From an uncultured Treponema sp. (GTDB taxonomy: Bacteria > Spirochaetota > Spirochaetia > Treponematales > Treponemataceae): a stretch of DNA of 64,000 nucleotides. Location: contig CAMCRZ010000003.1 of assembly GCA_945877425.1 (NCBI GenBank), positions 1 to 64,000 of the forward strand, read 5' to 3'. A program made the position numbers and the translations under genes. The notes beneath the pieces are model-generated. The model worked only from the letters and a program-made list of their open reading frames with translations. It ran no database searches and was not told the DNA's origin. Below are positions 1-9,188 of the stretch, piece by piece; the first letter of the stretch is position 1; every line of letters starts with the position of its first letter.

Positions 1-77
1 CATTTTCTGATGATGTTTGTAAATTCCTTGTACGGGGACTTTTTCAGTGGGCTCTGTTCTTGCCGGAGAGTATACGC

Positions 78-106
78 TTTAACTTTTCGCCTTTAAGCAT
101 TATATT
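78..106 (+). promoter_or_regulatory. Putative leaderless promoter of the RluA-type gene
   Basis: A -10-like TATATT lies at 101-106 and a weak -35 TTTAAC at 78-83, spaced by 17 nt. Only six bases separate the -10 from the ATG at 113, and they contain no Shine-Dalgarno sequence. Transcription starting about 7 nt after the -10 would begin at the ATG itself. The -35 matches consensus poorly, so the call rests on the -10 position and on better examples elsewhere in the window. Confidence 0.45.
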
Positions 107-112
107 TTCCCT

Positions 113-1063
113 ATGACAAATACCATCAGCACATATACACTTAAAGTACAGAATGCTGGCAGGCTGGATGAATTCTTGCGGAAAGAACTTCCAGTTTTAC
201 TTCATGCAGAAATTTCCAACAGTAAAATAAGGCGGCTTATTGTTGCTGGTGCAGTTAAAATAAACGGCTTGCAGGAACACAGACCATTTGCAAATTTGCA
301 GAAAGACTTTACAGTAAAACTTACAGTTGACAGCGAAAAACTTTTCTTTGAAAAACAACCGGAAGACATAAAATTTGAACTTACAGAAGAAAATGTTTTA
401 TACGAAGACGAATTTATCATCGTAGTAAATAAGCCTGCATTTTTTCCCACAGAGCAAACAATAGTTGCATCAAGAGACAATCTTCACAATGCCATAATCA
501 GATATCTTCACAAAAAAAATCCGCAGTTAAGAAATCCTCCGTACGCAGGAATAATGCATCGCTTAGACAGAGAAACAAGCGGCGTAATTCTTTTTACAAA
601 AACCAGAACGGTAAACGCTGCCTGCCACATTATGTTTGAACATCACACAGCACAAAAAATTTACCGTGCAGTTGTTGCCCCGGAATTTCCTGTAAAAGAA
701 GGTAGCACTTTTTCTGTTGAATTTACAATGGGAAGAATAAGCGGCAAAAGTCAGGCTGCAAAATGGGGAAACGTTCCTGCTTCAAAAGGCGGACTTCCTT
801 CAAAAACTGAATTCAAGATTTTGTCTAAAACAAAAAGCGGCAAATATTATTTCGTTCAGTGTAGTCTTTTTACAGGAAGAACTCACCAGATACGTGTTCA
901 CCTTGCGTCAAGAAAAATGCCTTTACTTGGCGATAAACTTTACGGCGGAAAATCTTTTAGCAGAATAATGCTTCACGCAGAAAGCCTTACGTTTCCACAT
1001 CCTGTTACAAATAATATCATCACAGTTACGGCACCGCTTCCAGAGGAATTTTTACACTGCTGA
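113..1063 (+). CDS. RluA-family RNA pseudouridine synthase
   Basis: Isomerises uridine to pseudouridine in rRNA or tRNA. An S4-like RNA-binding segment occupies roughly residues 10-80 and the catalytic domain follows. The family signature HRLDRETSGV near residue 148 carries the catalytic Asp. The C-terminal RTHQIRVHLA motif, typical of RluA/RluC/RluD enzymes, is also present. At 316 residues the length is normal. Which RNA position is modified cannot be read from sequence. The gene stands alone on the plus strand, and its start codon sits directly behind a -10-like hexamer without a Shine-Dalgarno site. Confidence 0.93.
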   Translation: MTNTISTYTLKVQNAGRLDEFLRKELPVLLHAEISNSKIRRLIVAGAVKINGLQEHRPFANLQKDFTVKLTVDSEKLFFEKQPEDIKFELTEENVLYEDEFIIVVNKPAFFPTEQTIVASRDNLHNAIIRYLHKKNPQLRNPPYAGIMHRLDRETSGVILFTKTRTVNAACHIMFEHHTAQKIYRAVVAPEFPVKEGSTFSVEFTMGRISGKSQAAKWGNVPASKGGLPSKTEFKILSKTKSGKYYFVQCSLFTGRTHQIRVHLASRKMPLLGDKLYGGKSFSRIMLHAESLTFPHPVTNNIITVTAPLPEEFLHC

Positions 1064-1074
1064 TTTTTGCACTT

Positions 1075-1139
1075 GGGCGACGGCTAAAAAAAGAAAGGCT
1101 GAACGTCGCAAAGCCGGCTGTCAATTTATACCGCCGCCC
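1075..1139. repeat. 65-bp GC-rich imperfect palindrome in the intergenic region
   Basis: Outer arms GGGCGACGG (1075-1083) and CCGCCGCCC (1131-1139) pair at 8 of 9 positions. Inside lie GGCT/AGCC arms and the self-complementary AGCCGGCT. It stands out as GC-rich in an AT-rich intergenic region. It shares the string ACGGCTAAAAAAA with the hairpin near 31.86 kb. It could be a terminator for the upstream pseudouridine synthase, since a T-rich stretch follows, or a dispersed palindromic element. Confidence 0.5.
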
Positions 1140-1204
1140 CTTTGTTCTTGCGATAAATTATTTGTTTCTTCCACAACGCTTTGCCGGAAAGTGTCACTGC
1201 AACT

Positions 1205-1588
1205 TCAGCAGGACAGAAAAATCAGTAGTGCAACTGAAGTTAATAAAAAGAAAATTCCTAAGCTAAAAAAAATAAGTATAAAATCTTTTCCTGTTTCCTT
1301 AGATTCATTGGAAAATTCCAGGTAAGACTTGCTGCCTGATTTGTTTCTGCTGAAAATTCTGGAAAACAGTTGCTTTGTGCTATAAACAATTCCGTTGAAA
1401 AGTTTTTTATTTTTACAAAACAAAAATCCGCCTGCACAGAAAAAAATTACGGCTGAAACAAAAGTTCCGTCACAAAGTTTTTGCAAACGACTTGCTGCAG
1501 AAAAAGAAGAATTTGCACTTTCATAAAAAAATACAACGGCAGTTACAAAAAATCCTGCAATTAAACTAAAGAAAAATTTCCGCTTCAT
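1205..1588 (-). CDS. Small membrane protein of unknown function
   Basis: I do not recognise this 127-residue protein. It has hydrophobic segments near the N-terminus, in the middle around an FFCAGGFLFC stretch, and at the C-terminus, so three membrane helices are likely, with a charged loop between the last two. It begins a few bases after the stop codon of the dual-ATPase opp gene and is probably the last gene of that operon. I chose the ATG at 1588, which has a GAGTTGAG stretch upstream; a TTG two codons earlier is possible. Confidence 0.6.
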   Translation of the reverse strand: MKRKFFFSLIAGFFVTAVVFFYESANSSFSAASRLQKLCDGTFVSAVIFFCAGGFLFCKNKKLFNGIVYSTKQLFSRIFSRNKSGSKSYLEFSNESKETGKDFILIFFSLGIFFLLTSVALLIFLSC

Positions 1589-1596
1589 ACTCAACT

Positions 1597-3663
1597 CTAT
1601 AATCTATCCTTTTCGCAAAGAACAAAATGTCCACCGGCAACTTCTCGTAAAGCTGATTTTTCCACATTGAAATTTTCCGTTTCGTTCTTTTTGTAAACAA
1701 TACGCTTTTTGTTTTTTTCAGAATGAGGGTCAGGATAAGGAATTGCACTTAGCAGAGATTTTGTGTACGGGTGAAGTGGATTTTTAAAAAGTTCATCAGC
1801 AGGCGCAAGTTCTACAATTTTTCCTCCGCACATTACGGCAATTCTGTTTGAAAAATATTTTACTATACTCAAATCGTGGGCAATAAAAAGAATGGCAGCA
1901 CCAGTTTCCTTTCTCAAATCATCAAGTAAATTTATAATCTGAGCTTTAATGGAAACGTCGAGAGCGCTAATGGGTTCGTCTGCAACAATAAGCTTCGGCT
2001 TCATTATAAGGGCACGTGCAATTCCTATACGCTGAATTTGTCCGCCGCTGAATTCGTGAGGATAACGGTTTGCATATTCAGGACGAAGCCCAACCTTTAC
2101 AAGAACATTTTCAACTTTTTCAGAAATGATTTTTTCGTTTTTTTCACCCTGCACTCTAAGACCTTCCGCAACAATTTCACGAACAGTCATTCGGGGATTT
2201 AGCGAAGAAACTGGATCCTGGAAAATCATCTGCACATCAGTGTTAACAGAAAGTTTTTTCTTTGAGTCAGAATTCGTAAGCTTGTCGTTGTAAAAAATTC
2301 TTCCGCCGTCAATTCTGTAAAGATTCATAATTGCCCTGCCAGTTGTAGTTTTTCCACAGCCACTTTCTCCAACAAGACTTAAAACTTCGCCAGGAAAAAT
2401 TTCAAAACTTACATCATCAACTGCAGTAAATTTATTTTTATTAAACTTTTTCGTAAGATGTTCAACTTTTAAAAGCGCCTCTGTTTTATTTATTTCAGAT
2501 TCACTTTTTTCAGCGGTACTTTTTGAAAAATCAGGGAAATCAATTTTTGGAGCAGAAGGATGAAGCAGCCACGTTGCAGCTTTATGAGTAGGACTGACTG
2601 TAAAAAACGGAGGCTCTTTTTCAAAATCAATTTCCATAGCGTACTTGTTTCTAGGAGCAAACGCATCACCGGCAGGAACATTTATCATATCAGGAGGACA
2701 ACCTGGAATGGACTCAAGCTTTTCCTTTTCATCCAGAGATGGAACTGAAGAAAGAAGCGCCCAAGTGTAAGGATGTTTCGGTGTGTAGAAAATTTCATCG
2801 GCTGTACCTTCTTCCACAATTTTTCCTGCATACATTACGGCAATTCTGTCCGCAACATTTGCCACAACGCCTAAGTCGTGGGTTATAAAAATTACAGACA
2901 TATTTCTTTCTTTTTTAAGCCGATTTATAAGTTCAAGAATTTGTGCCTGAATAGTTACGTCAAGTGCAGTAGTAGGTTCGTCACAAATGAGCACTTCTGG
3001 ATTTGCAGCAACGGCTATGGCAATTACAATGCGCTGCCTCATTCCGCCGGAAAATTCAAAGGGATACTGATTAAATCTTTTTTCAGGTTCATCAATTCCA
3101 ACTTCTCGCATAATGCCGACAGCTTTTTCGTAAGCCATTTTTTTTGTTACTTTATATTCTGATTTTTCTTTCTGGATTTTGATTTCTTCAATTAAACTTT
3201 CCGGAACAATCTGATTTTTTTTCTCAAGATTTTTCAACTGCTTTTTTAAAAGCCTAAGTTTTGCCTTTGCAATTTTCTGATTTGTCTTTCCGTTTAGAAT
3301 AGTTGCTTCTGTAAGCTGCCTGCCTATTTTCATAATAGGATCTAACGAAGAAAGAGGGTCCTGGAAAATCATTGTAATTTTATTGCCGCGAATTTTGTTA
3401 AACTGCTCTTCCGAAAATTTCAGCAAATCATTTTTTTCGTAAATAATACTGCCGCTTTCTATAACTGCATTTGCCGCTTCAATTCCAAGAATAGATTTTG
3501 CCGTAACACTTTTGCCCGAACCGCTTTCTCCAACAATTGCAAGAGTTTCGCCTTTATTCAGATGAAAATTAATTCCACGAACAGCGTGAAGCATTCCCTT
3601 GTCAGTTTTAAAATTTACGGTAAGATTTTTTACTTCAAGAATTTTATCTGTTTTGATTTCCAT
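1597..3663 (-). CDS. oppDF: Oligopeptide ABC transporter, fused dual ATPase (OppD-OppF)
   Basis: One 688-residue protein carries both ATPases of an Opp/Dpp importer. Walker A GESGSGKS lies near residue 47 and the signature FSGGMRQR near 205. A second Walker A, GESGCGKT, lies near residue 433, with signature FSGGQIQR near 540. Each half ends with the oligopeptide-ABC C-terminal extension, of the HPYTWALLSS and HPYTKSLLSA types. The first half holds a charged, probably coiled-coil insertion of about 60 residues between the Q-loop and the signature (roughly 130-180). The protein energises uptake through the two permeases encoded just upstream. The start has an AAGGAAG ribosome site. OppD and OppF are usually separate proteins. 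Confidence 0.93.
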   Translation of the reverse strand: MEIKTDKILEVKNLTVNFKTDKGMLHAVRGINFHLNKGETLAIVGESGSGKSVTAKSILGIEAANAVIESGSIIYEKNDLLKFSEEQFNKIRGNKITMIFQDPLSSLDPIMKIGRQLTEATILNGKTNQKIAKAKLRLLKKQLKNLEKKNQIVPESLIEEIKIQKEKSEYKVTKKMAYEKAVGIMREVGIDEPEKRFNQYPFEFSGGMRQRIVIAIAVAANPEVLICDEPTTALDVTIQAQILELINRLKKERNMSVIFITHDLGVVANVADRIAVMYAGKIVEEGTADEIFYTPKHPYTWALLSSVPSLDEKEKLESIPGCPPDMINVPAGDAFAPRNKYAMEIDFEKEPPFFTVSPTHKAATWLLHPSAPKIDFPDFSKSTAEKSESEINKTEALLKVEHLTKKFNKNKFTAVDDVSFEIFPGEVLSLVGESGCGKTTTGRAIMNLYRIDGGRIFYNDKLTNSDSKKKLSVNTDVQMIFQDPVSSLNPRMTVREIVAEGLRVQGEKNEKIISEKVENVLVKVGLRPEYANRYPHEFSGGQIQRIGIARALIMKPKLIVADEPISALDVSIKAQIINLLDDLRKETGAAILFIAHDLSIVKYFSNRIAVMCGGKIVELAPADELFKNPLHPYTKSLLSAIPYPDPHSEKNKKRIVYKKNETENFNVEKSALREVAGGHFVLCEKDRL

Positions 3664-3675
3664 AATTTTTCTTCC

Positions 3676-5145
3676 TTACTTTGCGCCTCTAAGTGCCGGG
3701 TTAAAAGCATCACGTAAACCGTTTCCGAATTCATTAAAGCAAATAAGAAGCACGGAAATAAATGCTGCCGGGAAAAATACTGCGTGCGGATGTGTAGAAA
3801 GTGCAGACTGTGCCGAATTAAGCATTGTTCCTACAGAAGTAATTGTGTCGCTTTGAAGATTTACAATTCCAAGATAAGTTAAATTTGCTTCACTGAAAAT
3901 TACTGCAGGAATTGTCAAAACAGAAGTTGTAATTATAAAGCCAATGGCGTTTGGCAAAATGTGCCTGAAAATAATCCGTGAATCTTTTGCACCAAGAGTT
4001 CTGGCTGCCATTACATACTCCTGATTTTTATAACGGTAAAACTGCGCCCTTACTGTTGAAGAAGTTCCAATCCATCCGAAAAAAATAAACGCAAAGAACA
4101 TTGAAAAAACAGCGCCTAACTTTTTTGCAAGATAAAGCTGAAAAAGTGTCATTAAAACAACTGAAGGAATCTGGTAAAGAATGTCTTTTACACGCTCAAT
4201 AAAAAGATCAACTGCACCACCGTAATATCCTTCAATAGAGCCGATTATTATTCCCAGAAATAAATTTATAGACGCAACGCAAATACTTAGAAACAAAGAA
4301 AGTCTGGCACCGTAAGCAAGTCTTGTAAAAATATCGTAGCCTGAATTATCTGCACCAAAAAGAAAAGCTGCTTCCTTACCGTTTTTGTATTTGTACCATT
4401 CGCTGTAGAGAACACGTGTTTCAAACTGAGTGCCGTTCATTCTGGAAATAAAGTACACTGGTTCGTTTGTCTGCTTGTCGTAAAGAAATATGTCCTGAAC
4501 GTTTCCGTTTGCATCGCACTGTTCGTAGCCTTTTTGATTTGTCAGAAACCATGCATTCTGATCATTTTTATAGCCAAGATTTTCAACTTTTTTTGCATCG
4601 ATTACAGGATAAAAAACCTGCACTGAATTTTCTGCTTCGTATTTTTTTACGTCATCAAATTCTTCTTTGGTCAAAAGCTTTTTTACCCAGCCGACTCTTG
4701 CGTAAGAGTCAACTTTTATTTTGTACCATGTCTGCGGACGGTTAGCTATCAAATATTCTTTTGTGCCGTAATTCTTAACAATTGCGCCAGGAATATTTTT
4801 TATGTACTGATACGTAGGTTCGTTTACTTCTGTAATTTCAGTGCCGTTCCAGAATCCAAACTTAGAAAAGAAAAGGCTTTTAGGAGAAGCGTAAGAATAA
4901 TATTCATCTTTTTCAGAAATGCCGTAACCTGAAACTAAAGGCGCAAATATTGCATAAAGGACAAGTACAAATATTATGAAAAAGCATACAACTGAACCTT
5001 TGTTTGTAAGGAAACGCTTCATTGCTTCCTGAAAATATCCGGCTGGTTTAGATGAAAAAACTGTTTCTTCCCGAGTTAAGTTTTTATTTACAAAGCGGAA
5101 CTTTTCCTGTGGAATATCTAAAATGTTTTCTGATTTGCTTTCCAT
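3676..5145 (-). CDS. oppC: Oligopeptide ABC transporter permease, OppC type, with long extracytoplasmic insert
   Basis: A 489-residue inner-membrane permease. The C-terminal 230 residues form the usual five-helix BPD_transp_1 core, with an EAA-like loop around AARTLGAKDSRIIFRHILPN, and the protein ends FNPALRGAK as OppC proteins do. The N-terminal cytoplasmic tail and first helix (about 50-70) are followed by roughly 200 mostly hydrophilic residues before the core. That makes it much longer than a typical OppC of about 300 residues. The inserted region should face the periplasm, where the peptide-binding lipoprotein acts. A GGAG ribosome site precedes the ATG, and the gene sits between oppB and oppDF. 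Confidence 0.92.
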   Translation of the reverse strand: MESKSENILDIPQEKFRFVNKNLTREETVFSSKPAGYFQEAMKRFLTNKGSVVCFFIIFVLVLYAIFAPLVSGYGISEKDEYYSYASPKSLFFSKFGFWNGTEITEVNEPTYQYIKNIPGAIVKNYGTKEYLIANRPQTWYKIKVDSYARVGWVKKLLTKEEFDDVKKYEAENSVQVFYPVIDAKKVENLGYKNDQNAWFLTNQKGYEQCDANGNVQDIFLYDKQTNEPVYFISRMNGTQFETRVLYSEWYKYKNGKEAAFLFGADNSGYDIFTRLAYGARLSLFLSICVASINLFLGIIIGSIEGYYGGAVDLFIERVKDILYQIPSVVLMTLFQLYLAKKLGAVFSMFFAFIFFGWIGTSSTVRAQFYRYKNQEYVMAARTLGAKDSRIIFRHILPNAIGFIITTSVLTIPAVIFSEANLTYLGIVNLQSDTITSVGTMLNSAQSALSTHPHAVFFPAAFISVLLICFNEFGNGLRDAFNPALRGAK

Positions 5146-5159
5146 TTTTTCTCCTTCAG

Positions 5160-6128
5160 TTACAATTCGTTTGTTTTTCCAGAGCCCACTCTAATGCGCG
5201 GATCAATAAAGCCGTAACTTAAATCAAAAAGAATTCCTGCAATAAGTCCGATTGTAATGTAGAACATTGAGCACGCCATAAATACGCTGTAATCTTTTTG
5301 AGTAATGCTCAGCAAGTAAGTTTTGCCTATTCCCGGAACTGCAAAAATCTGCTCTATAATCATGGAGCCTGATATTATTGAAATAAAGTCTGCAAGAAAA
5401 GACGGCATAAGCGGAACCATGGAATTCCTGAATGCATGACGAACTGTTGCCTGACTTTTAGTTAAGCCTTTTGTTCTTGCAAGAAGCATATAGTTGCTTG
5501 TAAGACATTCTGTAAGTTCAGCCCTGATTAAACGCATCTGTCCTGCAATAGGTCCGAAACTTAAAGCTAAAACCGGAAGAATTGCGCTGTGAATCATCTG
5601 CCAGGAAAACCATTTGCTGCCGCTGTGCAAAACTAAAGGACAAAGGTTAAGCTTAAATCCAATAAAGTATTGCAGCAAAAATGCATATACAAAAGACGGA
5701 ACTGAAATAAACATCATTATAAAAACCTGAACAAGATGATCCTGCCACTTGTTTTTATAAACTGCTGCCGTAATGCCAAAAATAATTCCCAGTGGAAGTG
5801 AAAATAAAAGTGACAGCACGTTGATGTAAATTGTTGCAGGTAATTTGCTTAAAATGTAATCGGTAACAGGCTGAAGGTAAGTTCCCATTGTTGTACAAAA
5901 GCCCCAGTCCCATTTAGTAAAGACATTTTTCAGAAAAATTCCATACTGAACTATAAGCGGTTTGTTGTAGCCCCATGCTTCCCTCATATCAGAAAGTGCT
6001 TTGTCGTAACCTCCTTGTACTGCTTCCACCTGATTTGGCAAAAGTCTGATTAAAACAAAAAGCATTGTCATTATAAGAAAAAGGCTCAGCACCATAAGTG
6101 CAATTCTTTTTAAAACATATTTCACCAT
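5160..6128 (-). CDS. oppB: Oligopeptide ABC transporter permease, OppB type
   Basis: Inner-membrane permease of 322 residues with an N-terminal helix and a five-helix BPD_transp_1 core. It contains the ARTKGLTKSQATVRHAFRNS coupling-loop motif and the usual terminal DPRIRVG. I start it at the ATG at 6128, six bases after a perfect GGAGG; an upstream in-frame ATG would add eleven residues without a better ribosome site. It forms the translocation pore together with the OppC-type permease downstream. Only 14 bp separate the two genes, so they are probably co-transcribed. Confidence 0.94.
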   Translation of the reverse strand: MVKYVLKRIALMVLSLFLIMTMLFVLIRLLPNQVEAVQGGYDKALSDMREAWGYNKPLIVQYGIFLKNVFTKWDWGFCTTMGTYLQPVTDYILSKLPATIYINVLSLLFSLPLGIIFGITAAVYKNKWQDHLVQVFIMMFISVPSFVYAFLLQYFIGFKLNLCPLVLHSGSKWFSWQMIHSAILPVLALSFGPIAGQMRLIRAELTECLTSNYMLLARTKGLTKSQATVRHAFRNSMVPLMPSFLADFISIISGSMIIEQIFAVPGIGKTYLLSITQKDYSVFMACSMFYITIGLIAGILFDLSYGFIDPRIRVGSGKTNEL

Positions 6129-6196
6129 AAGCAATCCTCCATTCTTCCACCCGCCAAGCAAGATGCTGAAATGAATTTTCCCTCAGTGCATGATAC

Positions 6197-8170
6197 TTAA
6201 TACTTCAGCTGGTTGTTTTGCTGGCTGCAGTATTCTTCCCACTCTGCGTCATCCATTGAAAACTTCATAAAGCGTAATCCGCCGTAACCTACAAGAGAAC
6301 CGCCGTAAGTTTCGCTTTTTTCAATAATCCTCTGTGAAGTAAGGCCAACTGAATTATAATAACGCAACGGAATAGTGCAGTATTGTTCAAGAATACCTTT
6401 TTCCATTTGAGCAAGAATTTCTGTCCTGAGTTCATAAGCTGCATCAGAATATTCGCCTTCGCAAAGTGCAATGTACCAGTCAAAAAAAGTCTTAGTTATT
6501 TCTTTGCCTTCAATTTTAATAGTAAGCTTTTCCTGTTTAGAATTAAATCCGAATTCCTGCAATGCATCTGGATCAGTGTAACACCACATTACGCCAAAAG
6601 GATCATAAGTTCCGCCACCCCAGCTTGTCATGGCGCAGTCAACTTTTCCTTTTTTTAAGTTTGCATAATAATCAGGATCTGTAACTTGCTTAAAGAATAT
6701 TTTATTTTCCAGAACAGTTCCTGCAACTACATCATTAATTCCGTCCTGCAAAAACGACACAGACTTTACGTAAATTTCATCAGCAGCATAAGTGTGCACG
6801 TCAATTTGAATTTTGTCTTCCGGCAGAATGTCTTTTTTATCCAGCGCTTCATTGTAAGCTTTTAAAAGATAATACTTTGCTTCTTCTTTATTAAAGCCAG
6901 TAATGTCTTCCACAGAATCTGTTTTGTAAAGCTCGCACAGAATTTTCTTAGCAGCAGAAGTTTCCCTGTAAATTTCATTTGCCTCAGGATTTGAAACGTA
7001 AGCATAATTTATAAGCCCAAAGCCGGCATCACTTGCAGGAGTTAAAGTGTCCACATATTTCTGACGCTCTAAAGAAAGAGAAATTCCATGCCTGAAATCT
7101 TTGTACGCAAGAATAGAATGATTTTCGCCCTTTAAATTTTCCGCTTCGAGACTAGCTTTATCTGAATTAAAAGTGTAGCGCCACGTGTTTGAAGATGGAG
7201 TAATCTGCCTGTACAAACTGTTTCCGTAACGCTTTAAATCGTTGGAATCAAGTCCGGTTTCATCAAGCTTTCCCTGCAAAAATAAATTTAAAATCGTAGC
7301 GTGTTCATCAACAAAAGAAATTTCTATGTTAGTTGTCATAAACTGATTTTCATGATTTCCGTCTGTCCAGCCATACCATTTTTCATTTCTTTCAAGAGTG
7401 ATTTGCTTATCCGGCTGAAAATTCTTTACTTTGTACGGTCCGCATGAAGCAGCAGTTTCTACGCTTGTACAATAAGAACTTTTTATAAGCTCACCGGAAG
7501 GCTTTTTGTTTTTTTCATATAAATCTTCTTTTACAAGAGTTGCCCCGGAACAGCAATACTCTATCATAAACAGACTTTGTGCCTTTGTAAGAATAAGCGT
7601 AAAAGAATAGTCGTTGTTTTTTACAAAGCCCACATTTTCCCAAGTGCCCGTTCCGTTGTAGTAAGCTTCTGCATTTGCCAGAGCCATTTTGTCCTGATAA
7701 AAATTTGAAGCACGGTAATTTTTCATTTCAGGATTTAAATATTGCCTAACAGAATATTCCCATGTGTCAGCGGTAATTGGAGTGCCGTCGTCCCAGCAGG
7801 CATTTCTGTTCAGTTCAAATTTCCAGGCAAAACCTTTTTCTGCATCAGAAGGAATTTTGTATTTTAAACTGCCGGCGTATTCTTTCGTTACATCTTCCGG
7901 AAATTCTGCAGCAAGTTCGCACACTATTTCGTAACCGTCGTTTGTGTCGTTCATTACAAAATCGTAAAGACCCATGCTTGTAAGCCCAAGAATGTCTCCT
8001 TCATTTGACATTTGATAATCTGTAGGATTCCATGTTGAAGGAGAAGATGAAATGTATCTGTAAGTGTAAGTTTTTATTCTGTCATTCTGATTTTTCTTAC
8101 AGGAAATAAAATTTGCTGCCACTAAAAAAGAAAATGCTGCCGCTAAAAAAGAAAAAAATCTAACCTTCAT
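6197..8170 (-). CDS. oppA: Oligopeptide-binding lipoprotein, SBP_bac_5 family (OppA-like)
   Basis: A 657-residue solute-binding protein. The signal peptide ends in a lipobox with Cys24 (ISC-KK), so it should be membrane-anchored outside the cytoplasm. The fold signature includes the WDDGTPITADTWEYSVRQ segment near residue 125, characteristic of peptide/nickel-binding SBP_bac_5 proteins. It captures peptides and hands them to the OppBC-type pore encoded downstream. The actual ligand cannot be told from sequence. The gene has a GGAG ribosome site and lies 33 bp after the M15 peptidase gene, suggesting one transcription unit of peptidase and transporter. Confidence 0.93.
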   Translation of the reverse strand: MKVRFFSFLAAAFSFLVAANFISCKKNQNDRIKTYTYRYISSSPSTWNPTDYQMSNEGDILGLTSMGLYDFVMNDTNDGYEIVCELAAEFPEDVTKEYAGSLKYKIPSDAEKGFAWKFELNRNACWDDGTPITADTWEYSVRQYLNPEMKNYRASNFYQDKMALANAEAYYNGTGTWENVGFVKNNDYSFTLILTKAQSLFMIEYCCSGATLVKEDLYEKNKKPSGELIKSSYCTSVETAASCGPYKVKNFQPDKQITLERNEKWYGWTDGNHENQFMTTNIEISFVDEHATILNLFLQGKLDETGLDSNDLKRYGNSLYRQITPSSNTWRYTFNSDKASLEAENLKGENHSILAYKDFRHGISLSLERQKYVDTLTPASDAGFGLINYAYVSNPEANEIYRETSAAKKILCELYKTDSVEDITGFNKEEAKYYLLKAYNEALDKKDILPEDKIQIDVHTYAADEIYVKSVSFLQDGINDVVAGTVLENKIFFKQVTDPDYYANLKKGKVDCAMTSWGGGTYDPFGVMWCYTDPDALQEFGFNSKQEKLTIKIEGKEITKTFFDWYIALCEGEYSDAAYELRTEILAQMEKGILEQYCTIPLRYYNSVGLTSQRIIEKSETYGGSLVGYGGLRFMKFSMDDAEWEEYCSQQNNQLKY

Positions 8171-8203
8171 AAAAAAAATACTCCAATTAGATTTTCGGCA
8201 TTT

Positions 8204-9127
8204 TTAATCTGTAATTTTATTTAATTTTATAAGTTCAGGATGATATTCAAAATGCATATTGTCCCAAAGCGCCCACTTTCCGCCCCAGATAAATCCTTCT
8301 TTTTCAAATATTTCTACAACTTTTTTCGGAGGAAGCCACCTGCGTTTTAAAGGAGTAAGCATCCAGCCTTCAGGATTTTTGTCTCTTGCCCAGCTCCAGA
8401 AAATTTCTCCTGTAATTCTTGTGGGAATTATATCTACAGCAATTCCGTATGAATGAAAAGACTTGCGGTTAGTTCCGTCTATTAAGCGCCATGCATATGC
8501 ATCTGCAGACTTTATTTTTTTTACAAAATCACGCACTTCGTCGTCTGTTTCGGAAAGTTTAAAAATCTGCTCTTCAACTTTTTTAAGCGGTTCTTTTATA
8601 AGCTTATGAACATTTGTTCCTTTGCCTAAAAATGTAACTTTTTCAATATTCTGTTCAAGAGAAGCCCTTGTGTTTGCACTGTAAATTGCATCAAAGAAAA
8701 ACATTGACGAGCCTGTACTTTCCCTGCGGTTTTTTATAGACCCAGCTTCCTTAAGTTTTTGCTTTTCTTCCTGAGTAAAGGTTGAAGGATCTGCCAGCTC
8801 TTTTGGATAAGCGTACAAAAGCTGCCGGTAATTGTCTTTTTGCTCCAGTTCTTCTGGAGGAAGCATTTTTCCGTTGCACCAGTACAATACAATTTTTGAT
8901 TTATCTGATAAAAGCTCAATTTCAACTTTCCAGTCGTCTGTTTCTTTTTCGTAAGCTGCTGTGTAATGAAATTCAGGGTAACAGCTCATTAACATTGTAA
9001 GCTCTTCCGGTGGCTTTATTTGCAGCTGATTTTGCGGCTGAAGTTTTTGCCTTGTTTTTTTAGCATAAATCTGAAACGGAAGGACAAACAGAAAAGATAT
9101 CAATATTATTTTTTTTAACTCAGTCAT
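8204..9127 (-). CDS. M15-family (VanY-like) D-Ala-D-Ala carboxypeptidase / murein endopeptidase
   Basis: A secreted zinc peptidase of about 307 residues. The N-terminus is a clear signal peptide (MTELKKIILISFLFVLPF, then a cleavage region around YAKK). The zinc-site motif SFHSYGIAVD and the C-terminal WDNMHFE are the M15 hallmarks (SxHxxGxAxD and xMHFE). It should trim stem peptides of peptidoglycan in the periplasm. It is the first gene of a minus-strand block that continues with the peptide transporter, so released peptides might be imported. I chose the ATG at 9127: the signal peptide fits and a TATAAT sits seven bases upstream. A TTG at 9154 is the alternative. Confidence 0.85.
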   Translation of the reverse strand: MTELKKIILISFLFVLPFQIYAKKTRQKLQPQNQLQIKPPEELTMLMSCYPEFHYTAAYEKETDDWKVEIELLSDKSKIVLYWCNGKMLPPEELEQKDNYRQLLYAYPKELADPSTFTQEEKQKLKEAGSIKNRRESTGSSMFFFDAIYSANTRASLEQNIEKVTFLGKGTNVHKLIKEPLKKVEEQIFKLSETDDEVRDFVKKIKSADAYAWRLIDGTNRKSFHSYGIAVDIIPTRITGEIFWSWARDKNPEGWMLTPLKRRWLPPKKVVEIFEKEGFIWGGKWALWDNMHFEYHPELIKLNKITD

Positions 9128-9169
9128 AACGGGGATTATATTAAATATTTGCAAAAAAATCTGTAAAAA
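9125..9169 (-). promoter_or_regulatory. Putative leaderless promoter of the M15 gene, overlapping a 10-bp inverted repeat
   Basis: Reading the minus strand, TATAAT (9135-9140) is followed by seven bases and then the ATG at 9127. No Shine-Dalgarno is present. I see no convincing -35 at 17 nt. The -10 and spacer also form one arm of the inverted repeat AACGGGGATT/AATCCCCGTT (about 9128-9137 and 9160-9169). Read-through RNA from upstream could therefore fold over the start codon. Confidence 0.5.
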
Positions 9170-9188
9170 AATCCCCGTTGTGCAGAAG

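Noticed and set aside
1..112. Possible start of a divergent minus-strand gene at the left edge (CAT at 1-3)
   Set aside because: Only three bases are inside the window and no ribosome site is visible, so nothing can be supported.
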